From the NCBI RefSeq assembly GCF_023954305.1, contig NZ_JAMLIG010000003.1, positions 310,001 through 374,000 on the forward strand: a DNA stretch of 64,000 nt, given 5' to 3'. Of the stretch, positions 1 through 8,173 are shown one piece after another (within the stretch, counting starts at the first letter, position 1; each line of letters starts with the position of its first letter). A program made the position numbers and the translations under genes. The DNA is from Mesorhizobium sp. Its GTDB lineage: Bacteria; Pseudomonadota; Alphaproteobacteria; Rhizobiales; Rhizobiaceae. Below the pieces are notes generated by a model that saw only the letters and a program-made list of their open reading frames with translations, was not told the DNA's origin and searched no databases.

Positions 1-199
1 AAATGAACTCGGGTCGCGAATGCATCATCAGGCCGACGCGGGTTCCGACTGTCACGCCCGCGGCGGAGAGGCCACCGGCGATGACCTTCACGCGGTCGGC
101 GATGTCGGCAAAACTGTATTCACCACCCTCGAAAACGAGCGCGCGCTTGCCGCCGCGCTCTCGCGCTTGCCGGAAAAGATGGTTGGCGAGGTTTGCCAC
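1..199 (-). CDS. Acyl-CoA synthetase (AMP-binding), N-terminal part only
   Basis: The gene runs off the left edge; only about 66 residues are visible. The translation has the typical N-terminus of fatty-acid/aryl-CoA ligases: NLANHLFRQARERGGKRALV, then a segment reading YSFADIADRV, then GVTVGTRVGLMMHSRPEFI, which matches the adenylate-forming family entry region. The core AMP-binding motifs lie outside the window. The GTG at 199 is chosen as start because GGAG sits just upstream and no ATG is in frame. It begins 2 nt after the stop of the hydrolase upstream, so it is the next gene of the same leftward operon and probably activates the substrate to its CoA thioester. Confidence 0.75.
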   Translation of the reverse strand, partial: MANLANHLFRQARERGGKRALVFEGGEYSFADIADRVKVIAGGLSAAGVTVGTRVGLMMHSRPEFI

Positions 200-201
200 G
201 G

Positions 202-1026
202 CTACTCCGCCGCCTTGCGATGCGGCATATGTGTCAGGTCGTCTTCGGTCGATGCGGGACCGGCGAACCAGTCATGCGGCATATGCTTTGGAATACGGAA
301 GTCGTGGGCCGGCACGACGATGTCGGAAGCGGCCTTCACCTTCGCCATGCTGCCAACGTAGGTCGCTTCGCTCTCGCTGCGGATCGATCCCGGCAGGAAA
401 CCGTCGCCAAGGAAGCGCATAGGGGCATCGGTGGCGCGCGGATCGGCTGGTAGCCAGCAGCGATAATGATCGCCGAGATCGGAGACGAGGGCCGCCTTAC
501 CCTTTGCCGTCGTGACGATCACTACCTGCATGCCCGGCGTGTGGCCCGGCGCCTTGACCAGCCGAATACCGTCCATCAGATCGACGTCGCCGTCGACCAG
601 CCGGAATTCGGAAGGCCGTTTGCGTTGCAGGAGCGCGATCACTGTCTCCTTGAAATAGTAGATGCGCTGGGTCGCGGCCGGATCGATGGCGTGGAAGACC
701 TCGTCGCGCTGCACGACCACGCATGCCTTTGGAAACAGATCAAAGTTCCAGGCGTGGTCGAAATGCAGATGCGTCGGGATGACAAAGTCGATGTCTTCCG
801 GCTTCGTGCCGACAGCCGCCAGCGCGGTGCGCAGCGACTCGCGGCCGCCGCCATCCCCATCGACCTTCAGCCGCGCCTTGACTTCGGCCGCGCTCGGCAT
901 GCCGCTATCGACGAGCACATGGGTCTTGCCGTCGGTGACCAGCCAGACGTGGATCGGGTCGCGAAGCAGCCCTCCCCCATGCGGGATTAAGAGTTCGCCG
1001 ACACGCAGCGTATGGATTTCAAACAC
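202..1026 (-). CDS. Metallo-beta-lactamase-fold hydrolase (lactonase/thioesterase-like)
   Basis: A 274-residue MBL-fold protein. The metal motif THLHFDHAWN is complete (His86, His88, Asp90, His91), preceded by VDSGMP and followed by a GHTPG loop and a late PAHD motif. Layout and length resemble N-acyl-homoserine lactonase/AttM-like hydrolases, but that family also includes general lactonases and thioesterases. An open frame begins 6 codons upstream at 1044, but the GGGAGGAG there is better read as the ribosome site for the GTG at 1026. It lies between an OB-fold protein and an acyl-CoA synthetase, so a lactone or thioester of the catabolic route is the likelier substrate; acting on a quorum signal is only a possibility. 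Confidence 0.8.
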   Translation of the reverse strand: MFEIHTLRVGELLIPHGGGLLRDPIHVWLVTDGKTHVLVDSGMPSAAEVKARLKVDGDGGGRESLRTALAAVGTKPEDIDFVIPTHLHFDHAWNFDLFPKACVVVQRDEVFHAIDPAATQRIYYFKETVIALLQRKRPSEFRLVDGDVDLMDGIRLVKAPGHTPGMQVVIVTTAKGKAALVSDLGDHYRCWLPADPRATDAPMRFLGDGFLPGSIRSESEATYVGSMAKVKAASDIVVPAHDFRIPKHMPHDWFAGPASTEDDLTHMPHRKAAE

Positions 1027-1058
1027 GATCGAGGCTCCTCCCACCCTTCGACCCGTTG

Positions 1059-2006
1059 CTAGCGGCCTTCCGCCTCGCCGTCGATCACTTCGAAATGCGA
1101 GATGTCGGCGAGCGAGCCGGTCGGTTCGCTATCGCGCCAGACAGCACGCACCCGCGTTCCGGGCTTCACGAGTTCCTTCGCCCTGCTCATGTCGATGCCG
1201 GAGATGTTGTGGATGAGGCGGGTCAGGGCGCCATCCAGGATGATCTCGGCGTAGACATAGGGCGGAGGCTGTTTCTGGCCGATGAATTGCAGGTGGATGA
1301 CCGAGCAGGCGCGCACGGTGCCTGTCTGCTTCACTTCCACCCAGGTGCCGGTCTTCTTGTGCGTGATGTCATCCAATTCGCGCGGCGGCAGCAAAGCGCC
1401 CTCGCCGTTCGAGGTGCGCACACCCATGATACGGCGGTTCGTTTTGATCTCGTCGAACAGACGGCCGTAGTACGGTCCGAAAGCGTGCTCGTAGTGCAGG
1501 TCCATGCGGTACGGCACGACTTCGAGTTGCTTCGCCGGGTTTTCCAGCAGCTTGATCTTGCCAACCGGAGCCTTGGGAGCAAGCGCAAAGCCCTTGATCG
1601 CAAGGATGCTGTCGCCGGCGCCGTCGCCCCAAACCGCCTCGACACGATCCCCGATCTTGAGATCGCCATAGCTGGCGCCGACGATCTGGTGCGGGAAGTC
1701 GAAGTCCGCGCCATCGATACGGATCAACCCGATTAGGCCGGCGTCCGTTTCGGTGAAGGCTGTCAGCACGCCGGTCGACGGCGCCTCGACCAGGTCAAAT
1801 TCGCTGTCGCCGCTCTTCGGGCAGAAATCCTGAGCCGGCACGGCGACCGTGCCGCTGTTCTTGAACTTCGAGCCGACGATCCGTTTGTTGCCGATCTCGG
1901 CGAGGAAGGTGCCCGCCGCCCGACCGGGCGTAAGCGTGTAGGGCATCGATAGGTCGCTCGGAAACGGCTTCAGGTCGATCGGATAGGTATCCGGGATGGA
2001 CAGCAT
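1059..2006 (-). CDS. Duplicated OB-fold (DUF35-type) acyl-CoA-binding protein
   Basis: A 315-residue protein made of two similar halves (about 1-160 and 165-315). Each has a short N-terminal linker, a beta-rich OB-fold with patterns such as GLIGLIRIDGADF and PYVYAEIILDGALTRLIHN, and a closing GDRVEAVW or GTRVRAVW strand. Single DUF35 proteins usually carry a four-cysteine rubredoxin-like zinc ribbon; here most of those cysteines are absent in both halves. DUF35 proteins partner thiolase-like proteins in acyl-CoA aldolases and thiolases, and this gene directly follows a thiolase-like gene (11 nt gap). The ATG at 2006 has GAGG just upstream; the longer frame is rejected as arginine-rich overlap with the upstream gene. 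Confidence 0.75.
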   Translation of the reverse strand: MLSIPDTYPIDLKPFPSDLSMPYTLTPGRAAGTFLAEIGNKRIVGSKFKNSGTVAVPAQDFCPKSGDSEFDLVEAPSTGVLTAFTETDAGLIGLIRIDGADFDFPHQIVGASYGDLKIGDRVEAVWGDGAGDSILAIKGFALAPKAPVGKIKLLENPAKQLEVVPYRMDLHYEHAFGPYYGRLFDEIKTNRRIMGVRTSNGEGALLPPRELDDITHKKTGTWVEVKQTGTVRACSVIHLQFIGQKQPPPYVYAEIILDGALTRLIHNISGIDMSRAKELVKPGTRVRAVWRDSEPTGSLADISHFEVIDGEAEGR

Positions 2007-2017
2007 CTTTTCCTCCC

Positions 2018-3169
2018 TCAGGCGCCGACGACGGCGACGCCGCGCAGATTGGCCCAACCGCCGCCCGCCTGGGCGAGCGCCAGTTTCGCACCCGGAACCT
2101 GCATCTCGCCCGCCTTGCCCATAACCTGGGAGGCTGCCTCGATCAGGCGGATCAGCGCGGCCGCGCCGATCGGGTTGGCGCCGGCGCAACCACCGGACGG
2201 ATTGACAGGAATGTCGCCGGTCATCTGGGTGGCACCGGAGGCGATCAGCTCGGCTGCCTCGCCCGGCGCGCAGAGACCAAGGCTCTCATAGTAGCTGAGC
2301 TCGAAGCAGGTGTACGGTTCCTGCACCTCGACCACATCGAACTGGCGTCGCGGATTGGTGATGCCTGCCGCGCGGTAGACACGGCGGGCGGCGATCGCGA
2401 GCGGCTCGGAGACCAGCAACGATCGCTCCGGCGCGTTGTCGGCCTCGCAGAAATAGCCCATGCCATGGATCCAAGCTGGACGATCGGTCGACTTGGCGGC
2501 CAACTTCTCGGTGGAAAGCACTATCGCGGCCGCACCGTCGGAGATCGGCGGCACGTCGAGGGTCTTGATGGGCCAAGCGAGCGGCTTGGAGTTCAAGACA
2601 TCCTCGACCGTCACTTCCTTCTTCACGTGGGCGTGCGGGTTCTTCATGGAGTTCTTGCGGTTCTTGACCGCGACCATCGCCGCCGCTTCCTCTGTGTGCC
2701 CCAGCACGTCCATGCGCGCGCGCCAGTAAGCGGCGGAGAAGCCCATGATGCCGACGGCGAACTCGCGGCCCCAGAAGGGATCATAAAGCGTCGAGATCGA
2801 ATACTGCAGCGCGCCTTCCGAAAGCTTGTCGTAGGCAACGACCAGCACGCGGTCGGCGAAGCCGCTTGAAACCTGATAGTAGCCGGCAAGCGCGCCGGCC
2901 AACCCGGTACCGCCGCCCGATGTGACGCGGACCACCGGCTTCAGCGAAGCGCCGATGGCATCGACAACCCATTTCTCGGGCTGATTGACGGCCGCGAAGA
3001 GAACTGGACCCGTCGCTACCACCACGGAATCGATGTCCTCGATGGTCAGCTTTGCATCAGCGAGCGCACGGTCCACGGCCTCGCGGACGAGGCCGGCCTG
3101 ACTGACATCTGTGCGGCGGCGGGAGTGATTGGTCTGTCCGACGCCTACGATACCGACATGACGACCCAT
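2018..3169 (-). CDS. Thiolase-like protein lacking the nucleophilic cysteine (first of pair)
   Basis: A 383-residue thiolase-superfamily protein of the SCP2/lipid-transfer type, starting GRHVGIVGVGQTNHS and containing PPISDGAAAIVLS and NPSGGCAGANPIGA. In the segment that normally holds the acyl-accepting cysteine it reads VTSGGGTGLAGALAGYY, with no cysteine, and the usual VEVHDAF histidine region reads VEVQEPYTCFEL. Condensing thiolase activity is therefore doubtful; Ltp2-type retro-aldolases share this loss and need a DUF35 partner, as is present here. ATG at 3169 is chosen since GGAGG lies 10 nt upstream; the TTG at 3178 is too close to it. The reading frame overlaps or abuts the stop of the upstream thiolase-like gene. 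Confidence 0.8.
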   Translation of the reverse strand: MGRHVGIVGVGQTNHSRRRTDVSQAGLVREAVDRALADAKLTIEDIDSVVVATGPVLFAAVNQPEKWVVDAIGASLKPVVRVTSGGGTGLAGALAGYYQVSSGFADRVLVVAYDKLSEGALQYSISTLYDPFWGREFAVGIMGFSAAYWRARMDVLGHTEEAAAMVAVKNRKNSMKNPHAHVKKEVTVEDVLNSKPLAWPIKTLDVPPISDGAAAIVLSTEKLAAKSTDRPAWIHGMGYFCEADNAPERSLLVSEPLAIAARRVYRAAGITNPRRQFDVVEVQEPYTCFELSYYESLGLCAPGEAAELIASGATQMTGDIPVNPSGGCAGANPIGAAALIRLIEAASQVMGKAGEMQVPGAKLALAQAGGGWANLRGVAVVGA

Positions 3170-3174
3170 GACGA

Positions 3175-4293
3175 TCAAACCTCCAGGGTGAAGACGCAGT
3201 GCGTCTGCATGCCGACGCCGCCGGCGCCGTGCGCGATGGCCGTGGTCGGCGATTTCAAGCCGTATTCGGCAGGATAGGCGAGTTGGCGGGACGCTTCCGC
3301 AAGACGAACCAAGCCGGTCGCCATGATGGGATCTGCCGGCAGGGAGCCACCGGATTTGTTCACCGCGATCTTGTCGTCATCAAGCAAGCCGATGGCTCGG
3401 CCCGCCTTGGCAAGGCCGATGGATTCGAGGACCATCAGTTCGGTCGCCGCCGAGGAGGCGCTGGTCTCGGCGATTGCCGCGGTCGGTTTCGACCAGCCAG
3501 CTCGCTTGAACGCCGATTTCGCGGCCGCCTCGCAGGCTTCCAGAGCGCCCGCCTTGCGAGTTGCGAAGGAATGGCGGTCGCCAGACATGCCCATGCCGGT
3601 GATCCAGACAGGCGTACGCGTAGTCCGCCGCGCGATCTCTTCCGACCCGAGCAGGATCGCAACCGCCCCATCGGTCGGGCGCGACATCATCAATTTGGTG
3701 AGGGGCCGCGCGACGCTCTGGGACGAAAGCACGTCGCTCTCGCTCGGGACGGCCTCGACGGGCACCTTGCGGCCAGCCGCCGCCGCGGCCCACCGCCTGG
3801 AAACCAGGCCAGCCAGCTGTTTCTCGCCGACCCCGTGGTCGGCCATGTAGCGCTGCGCCTGAATGCCGCTGGCGGCGCGATGATCGAAGCCCACGGGACG
3901 CTGATAGAAAGGCTCGACCTGGGAAGAGTAGAACAGGCTGGTGTCGGATTCTGACGGCTTGGAATAGGCGATGATCAGCCCGACATTCGCCGCGCCCGAG
4001 GCGATCTTGGTGACGCCGTAGAGTGCAGCCCAGAGGCCGTCCTCCTCGATGCGCGATTCTTCCTTGTGATGGGCGCCCATCGCGCCGAGGAAGCCGCAGT
4101 TCGAGATGGAACGTCCATCGAGCACGTCGCTGCCGGAATCGAAGACGAAATCGACATCGTCGAGCGTCAGCCCCGCCCCCTTGAAGACGTCGGTCACGAC
4201 CGCGGCGATCAGATCGATGTGCTGCGCGCCACTCCAATTGCCGCGAAGCTCGGTCTGCGTCGACGAAATCACCGCGACACGGTTTGCAGACAT
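3175..4293 (-). CDS. Thiolase-like protein lacking the nucleophilic cysteine (second of pair)
   Basis: A 372-residue thiolase-superfamily protein (SANRVAVISSTQTELRG at the N-terminus, SRPTDGAVAILLGSEE in the middle, AVNKSGGSLPADPIMATGL and HGAGGVGMQTHCVF near the end). It is divergent from its neighbour. The region of the catalytic cysteine reads EEDGLWAALYGVTKIASG, with no cysteine. It is the first gene of the leftward operon, with AGGAAAC before the ATG at 4293; the long upstream extension is not supported. Two different thiolase-like subunits plus a DUF35 protein suggest a hetero-oligomeric acyl-CoA lyase complex, which is inference from gene order and known Ltp/ChsH-type assemblies. Confidence 0.78.
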   Translation of the reverse strand: MSANRVAVISSTQTELRGNWSGAQHIDLIAAVVTDVFKGAGLTLDDVDFVFDSGSDVLDGRSISNCGFLGAMGAHHKEESRIEEDGLWAALYGVTKIASGAANVGLIIAYSKPSESDTSLFYSSQVEPFYQRPVGFDHRAASGIQAQRYMADHGVGEKQLAGLVSRRWAAAAAGRKVPVEAVPSESDVLSSQSVARPLTKLMMSRPTDGAVAILLGSEEIARRTTRTPVWITGMGMSGDRHSFATRKAGALEACEAAAKSAFKRAGWSKPTAAIAETSASSAATELMVLESIGLAKAGRAIGLLDDDKIAVNKSGGSLPADPIMATGLVRLAEASRQLAYPAEYGLKSPTTAIAHGAGGVGMQTHCVFTLEV

Positions 4294-4766
4294 GTTTCCT
4301 ATCTCCAGCAACGCCAGTGCATCGCCGGCTATCGGCGCGCGATGCGACCGACCCGGCACCGGACGCCGCCCTTCGGCCTCGTCCTTGCCCTCTTTATTGA
4401 TGCCAGCCATCGAGCCTGTCAAGCACGAAGTCGACTTTTTATCGGTTTTTACCATCGCGCGACAGCGGCACATGCCTCGGCAAAGGGCGCCCTCCGTCTT
4501 TGCAAAGGGCGCCTTCGTACTTTGCAATGTTCGCGCGCGTGAGAATTGCGCACGCTCAGAGAGGGTTGCATTGCAGCAAATGCGTGAAAACTCAGCGACT
4601 TGCTTGTACGGCGTCTGGCAAACACACCGCATTTCTCGGCCGCCCTGGGCGCGCGGGATTGACCGGGACTGCCGCCTGGATTAAACGAGCTTATCCGAAA
4701 TCGCTTCGGTTTCGACAGGCGCAAAATCACGCACCCGGATATCCGCACGGAGCCGACAGCAGAACG
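4294..4766. promoter_or_regulatory. Divergent control region of the catabolic cluster
   Basis: This 473-bp gap separates the leftward thiolase arm from the rightward MaoC/SDR/TetR arm. It holds a perfect 11-bp direct repeat, CAAAGGGCGCC, at 4481-4491 and 4503-4513. The 22-bp spacing equals two helical turns. A third TTTGCAA copy of the flank follows at 4520-4526. These are plausible operator half sites, possibly for the TetR-family regulator encoded at 6474. Individual promoter boxes could not be assigned. Confidence 0.45.
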
Positions 4767-5633
4767 ATGGCCCTCGACTATGCTTTCCTCACCGGTCTAC
4801 CGCCGCTGCAGATAGACCACTGCTATACCGCCAGCGACACGATTCTTTACGCCCTGGGCGTTGGCGCTGGATTGAGCGCTGCGGAAAACCGTGACGATCT
4901 TGCTTTCGTCTATGAGCCAGGCCTGAAGGCGCTGCCGACGATGGCCGTCGTGCTCGCCTATCCGGGCTTCTGGTCGCGCGATCCGAAATACGGCATCACT
5001 TGGCAAAAGCTGCTGCATGTCGAGCAGTCGATCGAGCTTCACGCGCCCCTTCCGATCGAAGGCCTTATAAGGGGCGAGATGACCATCGATGAGATTTATG
5101 ATCGCGGGCCCGATAGGGGCGCGTTGCTGCACGTCTCGCGGCGGGTGTTCGATGCGACGAGCGGCTTGCTCCTGGCAACCGTCAGGCAGGTGAACTTGCT
5201 CCGCGCGGACGGCGGCTTTGGAGGCAAGGCCGGGTCGCCTCCCGGGCCGAACGCGATCCCGGACCGCATGCCGGACTCGACGCTGGCGCTGCCGACAAGC
5301 GTCGACCAGGCGCTGATCTACCGTCTTTCCGGCGATACGAACCCCCTGCATGCCGATCCCGCGGTCGCCGTTGCCGCGGGGTTCGACCGCCCAATCCTGC
5401 ACGGGCTTTGCAGCTTCGCAATTGCCGGCCGCGCCGTGCTGAAGACGCTTTGCGCGAACGAACCCGGCAGGATGCGCCGCTTCGACGCGCGATTCACCAG
5501 CCCTGTTTATCCCGGCGAAACGATCGAGACGCGGATGTGGCGGACGGGCGATGGCATGGCGGCGTTCGAAGCCTATTCGCTCGAACGGGGCGTCGCCGTC
5601 ATGCGCAACGGATTTGTCAGGTACGACGCCTGA
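4767..5633 (+). CDS. MaoC-type (hot-dog fold) enoyl-CoA hydratase
   Basis: A 288-residue protein matching the double hot-dog hydratase-2 architecture: an N-terminal hot-dog half without catalytic residues, a linker rich in Gly/Pro around 150-170, and a C-terminal MaoC half with YRLSGDTNPLHADP, in which Asp190 and His195 form the hydratase dyad, followed by HGLCSFAIAGRA. It should hydrate a 2-enoyl-CoA to the 3R-hydroxyacyl-CoA in the cytoplasm. The ATG at 4767 begins MALDYAFLTG; the frame is open further upstream but that part lies in the regulatory gap. It is the first gene of the rightward arm, 29 nt before the SDR gene. Confidence 0.85.
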   Translation: MALDYAFLTGLPPLQIDHCYTASDTILYALGVGAGLSAAENRDDLAFVYEPGLKALPTMAVVLAYPGFWSRDPKYGITWQKLLHVEQSIELHAPLPIEGLIRGEMTIDEIYDRGPDRGALLHVSRRVFDATSGLLLATVRQVNLLRADGGFGGKAGSPPGPNAIPDRMPDSTLALPTSVDQALIYRLSGDTNPLHADPAVAVAAGFDRPILHGLCSFAIAGRAVLKTLCANEPGRMRRFDARFTSPVYPGETIETRMWRTGDGMAAFEAYSLERGVAVMRNGFVRYDA

Positions 5634-5662
5634 GTCGGCCGGACCAAAGGAAAGAGCGGGCA

Positions 5663-6409
5663 ATGGATCTGGGACTCAAGGGACGCGCAGCGATCATCAC
5701 CGGCGCAGCGGGCGGCATCGGCGCCGCGGTAGCGCGGCGGCTTGGCTCGGAAGGCGTCAAAGTGACTGTGGCAGACATCGCGCTTGGAAGAGCCGAGGCC
5801 AAGGCCGCGGAACTGAGGGCGGAGGGAATTGAGGCCATCGCGGTCGCCGCGGATGTTATCGACGCCGCTTCCGTGGACGCGACGGTCGCCGCCACATTGG
5901 CCGCTTTTGGGAGCGCCGACATCCTCATCAACAATGCTGGCTTCCAGCGCGACATGCGCATCGGCAAAATGGCCGAATCGGACTGGGACAGCGTGGTCGA
6001 CGTGATCCTGAAGGGCGCCTATTTCTGCACAAAGGCTGCGTTGCCGTCGATGATCGAGCGGAAGTGGGGACGCGTCGTCAACATGTCTTCGCGCGCGCAC
6101 CTGGGCAACGCCGGCCAGGCGAACTATTCGGCGGCGAAAGCCGGTTTGCTCGGTTTCACCCGGGCGCTGGCCTTGGAAAACGGCAAGTTTGGTGTCACCG
6201 TCAACGCCGTGGCGCCAGGCATCGTCGACACACCGGCAATCCAGGCGCTCGCCCACTATGAGTCCGTCCGCGACAATGCTGTGAAAACGACCCCGGTGCC
6301 GCGCCTCGGAACTGTGGAAGACATCGCGGATGCTGTAGCATTCCTGGCGTCGGATCGCGCCTCATACATTAGTGGTGAAGTGTTGCACGTAACCGGGGGT
6401 AGGTATTGA
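5663..6409 (+). CDS. Short-chain dehydrogenase/reductase (FabG-like)
   Basis: A 248-residue classical SDR. The nucleotide-binding TGAAGGIG motif is at 13-20, NNAG at 90-93, and the catalytic Ser142/143-Tyr155-Lys159 set is present in MSSRAHLGNAGQANYSAAKAG. The C-terminal VTGGRY ending is usual for FabG-like 3-hydroxyacyl-CoA or ACP oxidoreductases. Aspartate at the end of the second strand (VTVADIA) favours NAD over NADP. Directly after a MaoC hydratase, it most likely oxidises the 3-hydroxyacyl-CoA. The ATG at 5663 follows an AAAGAG purine stretch. Confidence 0.9.
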   Translation: MDLGLKGRAAIITGAAGGIGAAVARRLGSEGVKVTVADIALGRAEAKAAELRAEGIEAIAVAADVIDAASVDATVAATLAAFGSADILINNAGFQRDMRIGKMAESDWDSVVDVILKGAYFCTKAALPSMIERKWGRVVNMSSRAHLGNAGQANYSAAKAGLLGFTRALALENGKFGVTVNAVAPGIVDTPAIQALAHYESVRDNAVKTTPVPRLGTVEDIADAVAFLASDRASYISGEVLHVTGGRY

Positions 6410-6473
6410 CGCACGCGCGCCCTGGTCTCATCAAGTCGAGGACGTCGCGCAATAGTTGCAAGCGGCCTATGGG

Positions 6474-7226
6474 ATGAACATGCTGGATAAGTCCGCGCAG
6501 GGTGCTACGGAACCAGGGTCGGGTGACGGCTGGAATGAATTCCTGGCCGCCGTGATCGAGCGCTGGACGGCCGATACCGGCGAGCGCAAGCAGGATCGAA
6601 GCAAGCGCCGGGAGCAGGAGATACTGCGCGCCGCGCTTCGGGTTTTCGCCCGCGACGGCATTTCCCGGGCGCGCATCGGCGATATCGCGTCCGAGGCCGG
6701 CATGCCGGTCTCGTCCATCTACGAATATTTTCCGAGCAAGGAAGACCTGGCCTACGCAGTCCCGACGACTCACCTGGCGCGATTCTATACTGAGTATGCC
6801 GCGGCGGTTGCCGACAAGCATACATCCCGTGAAAGGCTGCGGCTCTATCTCTGGCTCGCCGCAGACTTTGCCCGCCGCAATCCCGAATGGGCTCGCACGC
6901 TCTATCTGGAAATCTGGCCGAGCGTCCTGGTGAGCGAAACGGCGGTTCGCCATTCGATCAACGACTATGTGCGGGTCATCGTCTATTTGATCCGACAAGG
7001 CGAAATGCGCAGCGAGTGGCCGGACGGCCCAGACCCATACGAGACTGCCGCGATCCTCAACGGCAGCGTCAACCAGGTGATCATTACGTGGCTGCTATAC
7101 CGGAAGCCGCGCGACCTGATGAAGGCGATCGTGTCGATTATCGACCGGACGATGTCGGCACTGTTGGGCGAGGTTCTGGATGACGAGCCTAAGAAGCCCT
7201 CACGTCGGCGCAAGGCAGACGACTGA
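6474..7226 (+). CDS. TetR-family transcriptional regulator
   Basis: A 250-residue regulator. After a variable 40-residue head comes the TetR DNA-binding domain: KRREQEILRAALRVFARDGI, then RIGDIASEAGMPVSSIYEYF, then SKEDLAYAV. The remaining 140 residues form a helical ligand-binding domain (RLRLYLWLAADFARRNPEW). It sits inside the catabolic cluster between the SDR and enoyl-CoA hydratase genes and so probably represses the cluster until an acyl-CoA intermediate binds, as in FadR/KstR-like regulators. The direct repeats in the divergent gap at 4481-4513 are candidate sites. Start chosen at ATG 6474; ATG 6480 is also possible. Confidence 0.88.
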   Translation: MNMLDKSAQGATEPGSGDGWNEFLAAVIERWTADTGERKQDRSKRREQEILRAALRVFARDGISRARIGDIASEAGMPVSSIYEYFPSKEDLAYAVPTTHLARFYTEYAAAVADKHTSRERLRLYLWLAADFARRNPEWARTLYLEIWPSVLVSETAVRHSINDYVRVIVYLIRQGEMRSEWPDGPDPYETAAILNGSVNQVIITWLLYRKPRDLMKAIVSIIDRTMSALLGEVLDDEPKKPSRRRKADD

Positions 7227-7270
7227 GACGCGGCGTGGGCAGAGCGTCACCCAACGATTGGAACTCCTTT

Positions 7271-8059
7271 ATGCCACTGACGATCGGTTCGTTTGAAGTC
7301 GAAGTCTCCACCGACGGCGTCGCGCTGGTGACGTTTTCACGCCCGCCGGTGAATGCGGTGTCGCTCTCCGTCTACGAGGATATCGGCAGACTGGTCAGCA
7401 CGATCGAGGCTGATGCTTCCGTCCGCGTTGTCGTGCTGACGGCTCCCGACGCCGCCAAGGCATGGTGCGGGGGCGCGGACTTGAACGACTTCGTCGGCAT
7501 GAACACGGCCAAACGCAAGGAACGCTATCGGTTCATCAACGAACAGGTGCCCGGCTTCTACCGGCTCGACCGGCCGGTCATCGCAGCCATCAACGGCGCG
7601 GCGATCGGCATCGGCATGGTGCTCGCAGGCCTCTGCGATATGCGCGTCGCGGCGGAAGACGCCCGATTTGCCTGTCCGGAGATCGACTACGGCCTGGTTG
7701 GCGGCGGCGCAGGGCTGTTTGCCATGCTGAAGCTGCCGGAAGCGAAAGTCCGCGAAATCCTCTTCACCGGCCGCAAGTTCACCGCGCGCGAACTGGAACC
7801 TACCGGCTTCTTCAACTACGTCGTGCCGCGCGCCGAGGTGCTGCCCAAGGCCCTCGAGATCGCCGGCCAGATCGCATCCAAGAGCCTTCCCTCGATCCGG
7901 GCCCGCAAGATCGCTTCGGTCGGCCTCGAAGGACGGAGCTGGATGGAAGCCTATCTCGATGCCCAGGCCCTCTCGGCGGAACTCGTCGCTAGCAAGGATA
8001 GCGGCGAGGGAGTGAAAGCCTTCCTCGAGCATCGCCGTCCCCGCTTCGTCGATCGGTAA
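7271..8059 (+). CDS. Enoyl-CoA hydratase/isomerase (crotonase) family protein
   Basis: A 262-residue crotonase-fold protein. The oxyanion-hole segment is KAWCGGADLNDF, and the second CoA-site segment is RPVIAAINGAAIGIGMVLAGLCDMR. The helix that carries the catalytic glutamate in hydratases (ExxxGxxPG) reads CPEIDYGLVGGGAG, so the exact reaction (hydratase, isomerase or hydrolase) is not certain. The C-terminal third is typical. The ATG at 7271 is preferred to the upstream GTG at 7235 because family homology begins near PLTIGSFEVEV. Probably a beta-oxidation-like step of the cluster. Confidence 0.85.
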   Translation: MPLTIGSFEVEVSTDGVALVTFSRPPVNAVSLSVYEDIGRLVSTIEADASVRVVVLTAPDAAKAWCGGADLNDFVGMNTAKRKERYRFINEQVPGFYRLDRPVIAAINGAAIGIGMVLAGLCDMRVAAEDARFACPEIDYGLVGGGAGLFAMLKLPEAKVREILFTGRKFTARELEPTGFFNYVVPRAEVLPKALEIAGQIASKSLPSIRARKIASVGLEGRSWMEAYLDAQALSAELVASKDSGEGVKAFLEHRRPRFVDR

Positions 8060-8173
8060 GCCGGCGCAAGTCAGGGCGCGATCTGTCTCCGCAATTTCCC
8101 GTGGATTTTTCGGGTTTGTGTTGCACTTCGAAGCGCAATCGATTAGAAGCGACGCCAAGAGGAGCATGCGTCG

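Noticed and set aside
202..1026. Calling the MBL-fold hydrolase a quorum-quenching lactonase
   Set aside because: The motif fits, but the gene is embedded in an acyl-CoA catabolic operon 41 kb from the luxI-type gene; many related enzymes act on other lactones or thioesters.
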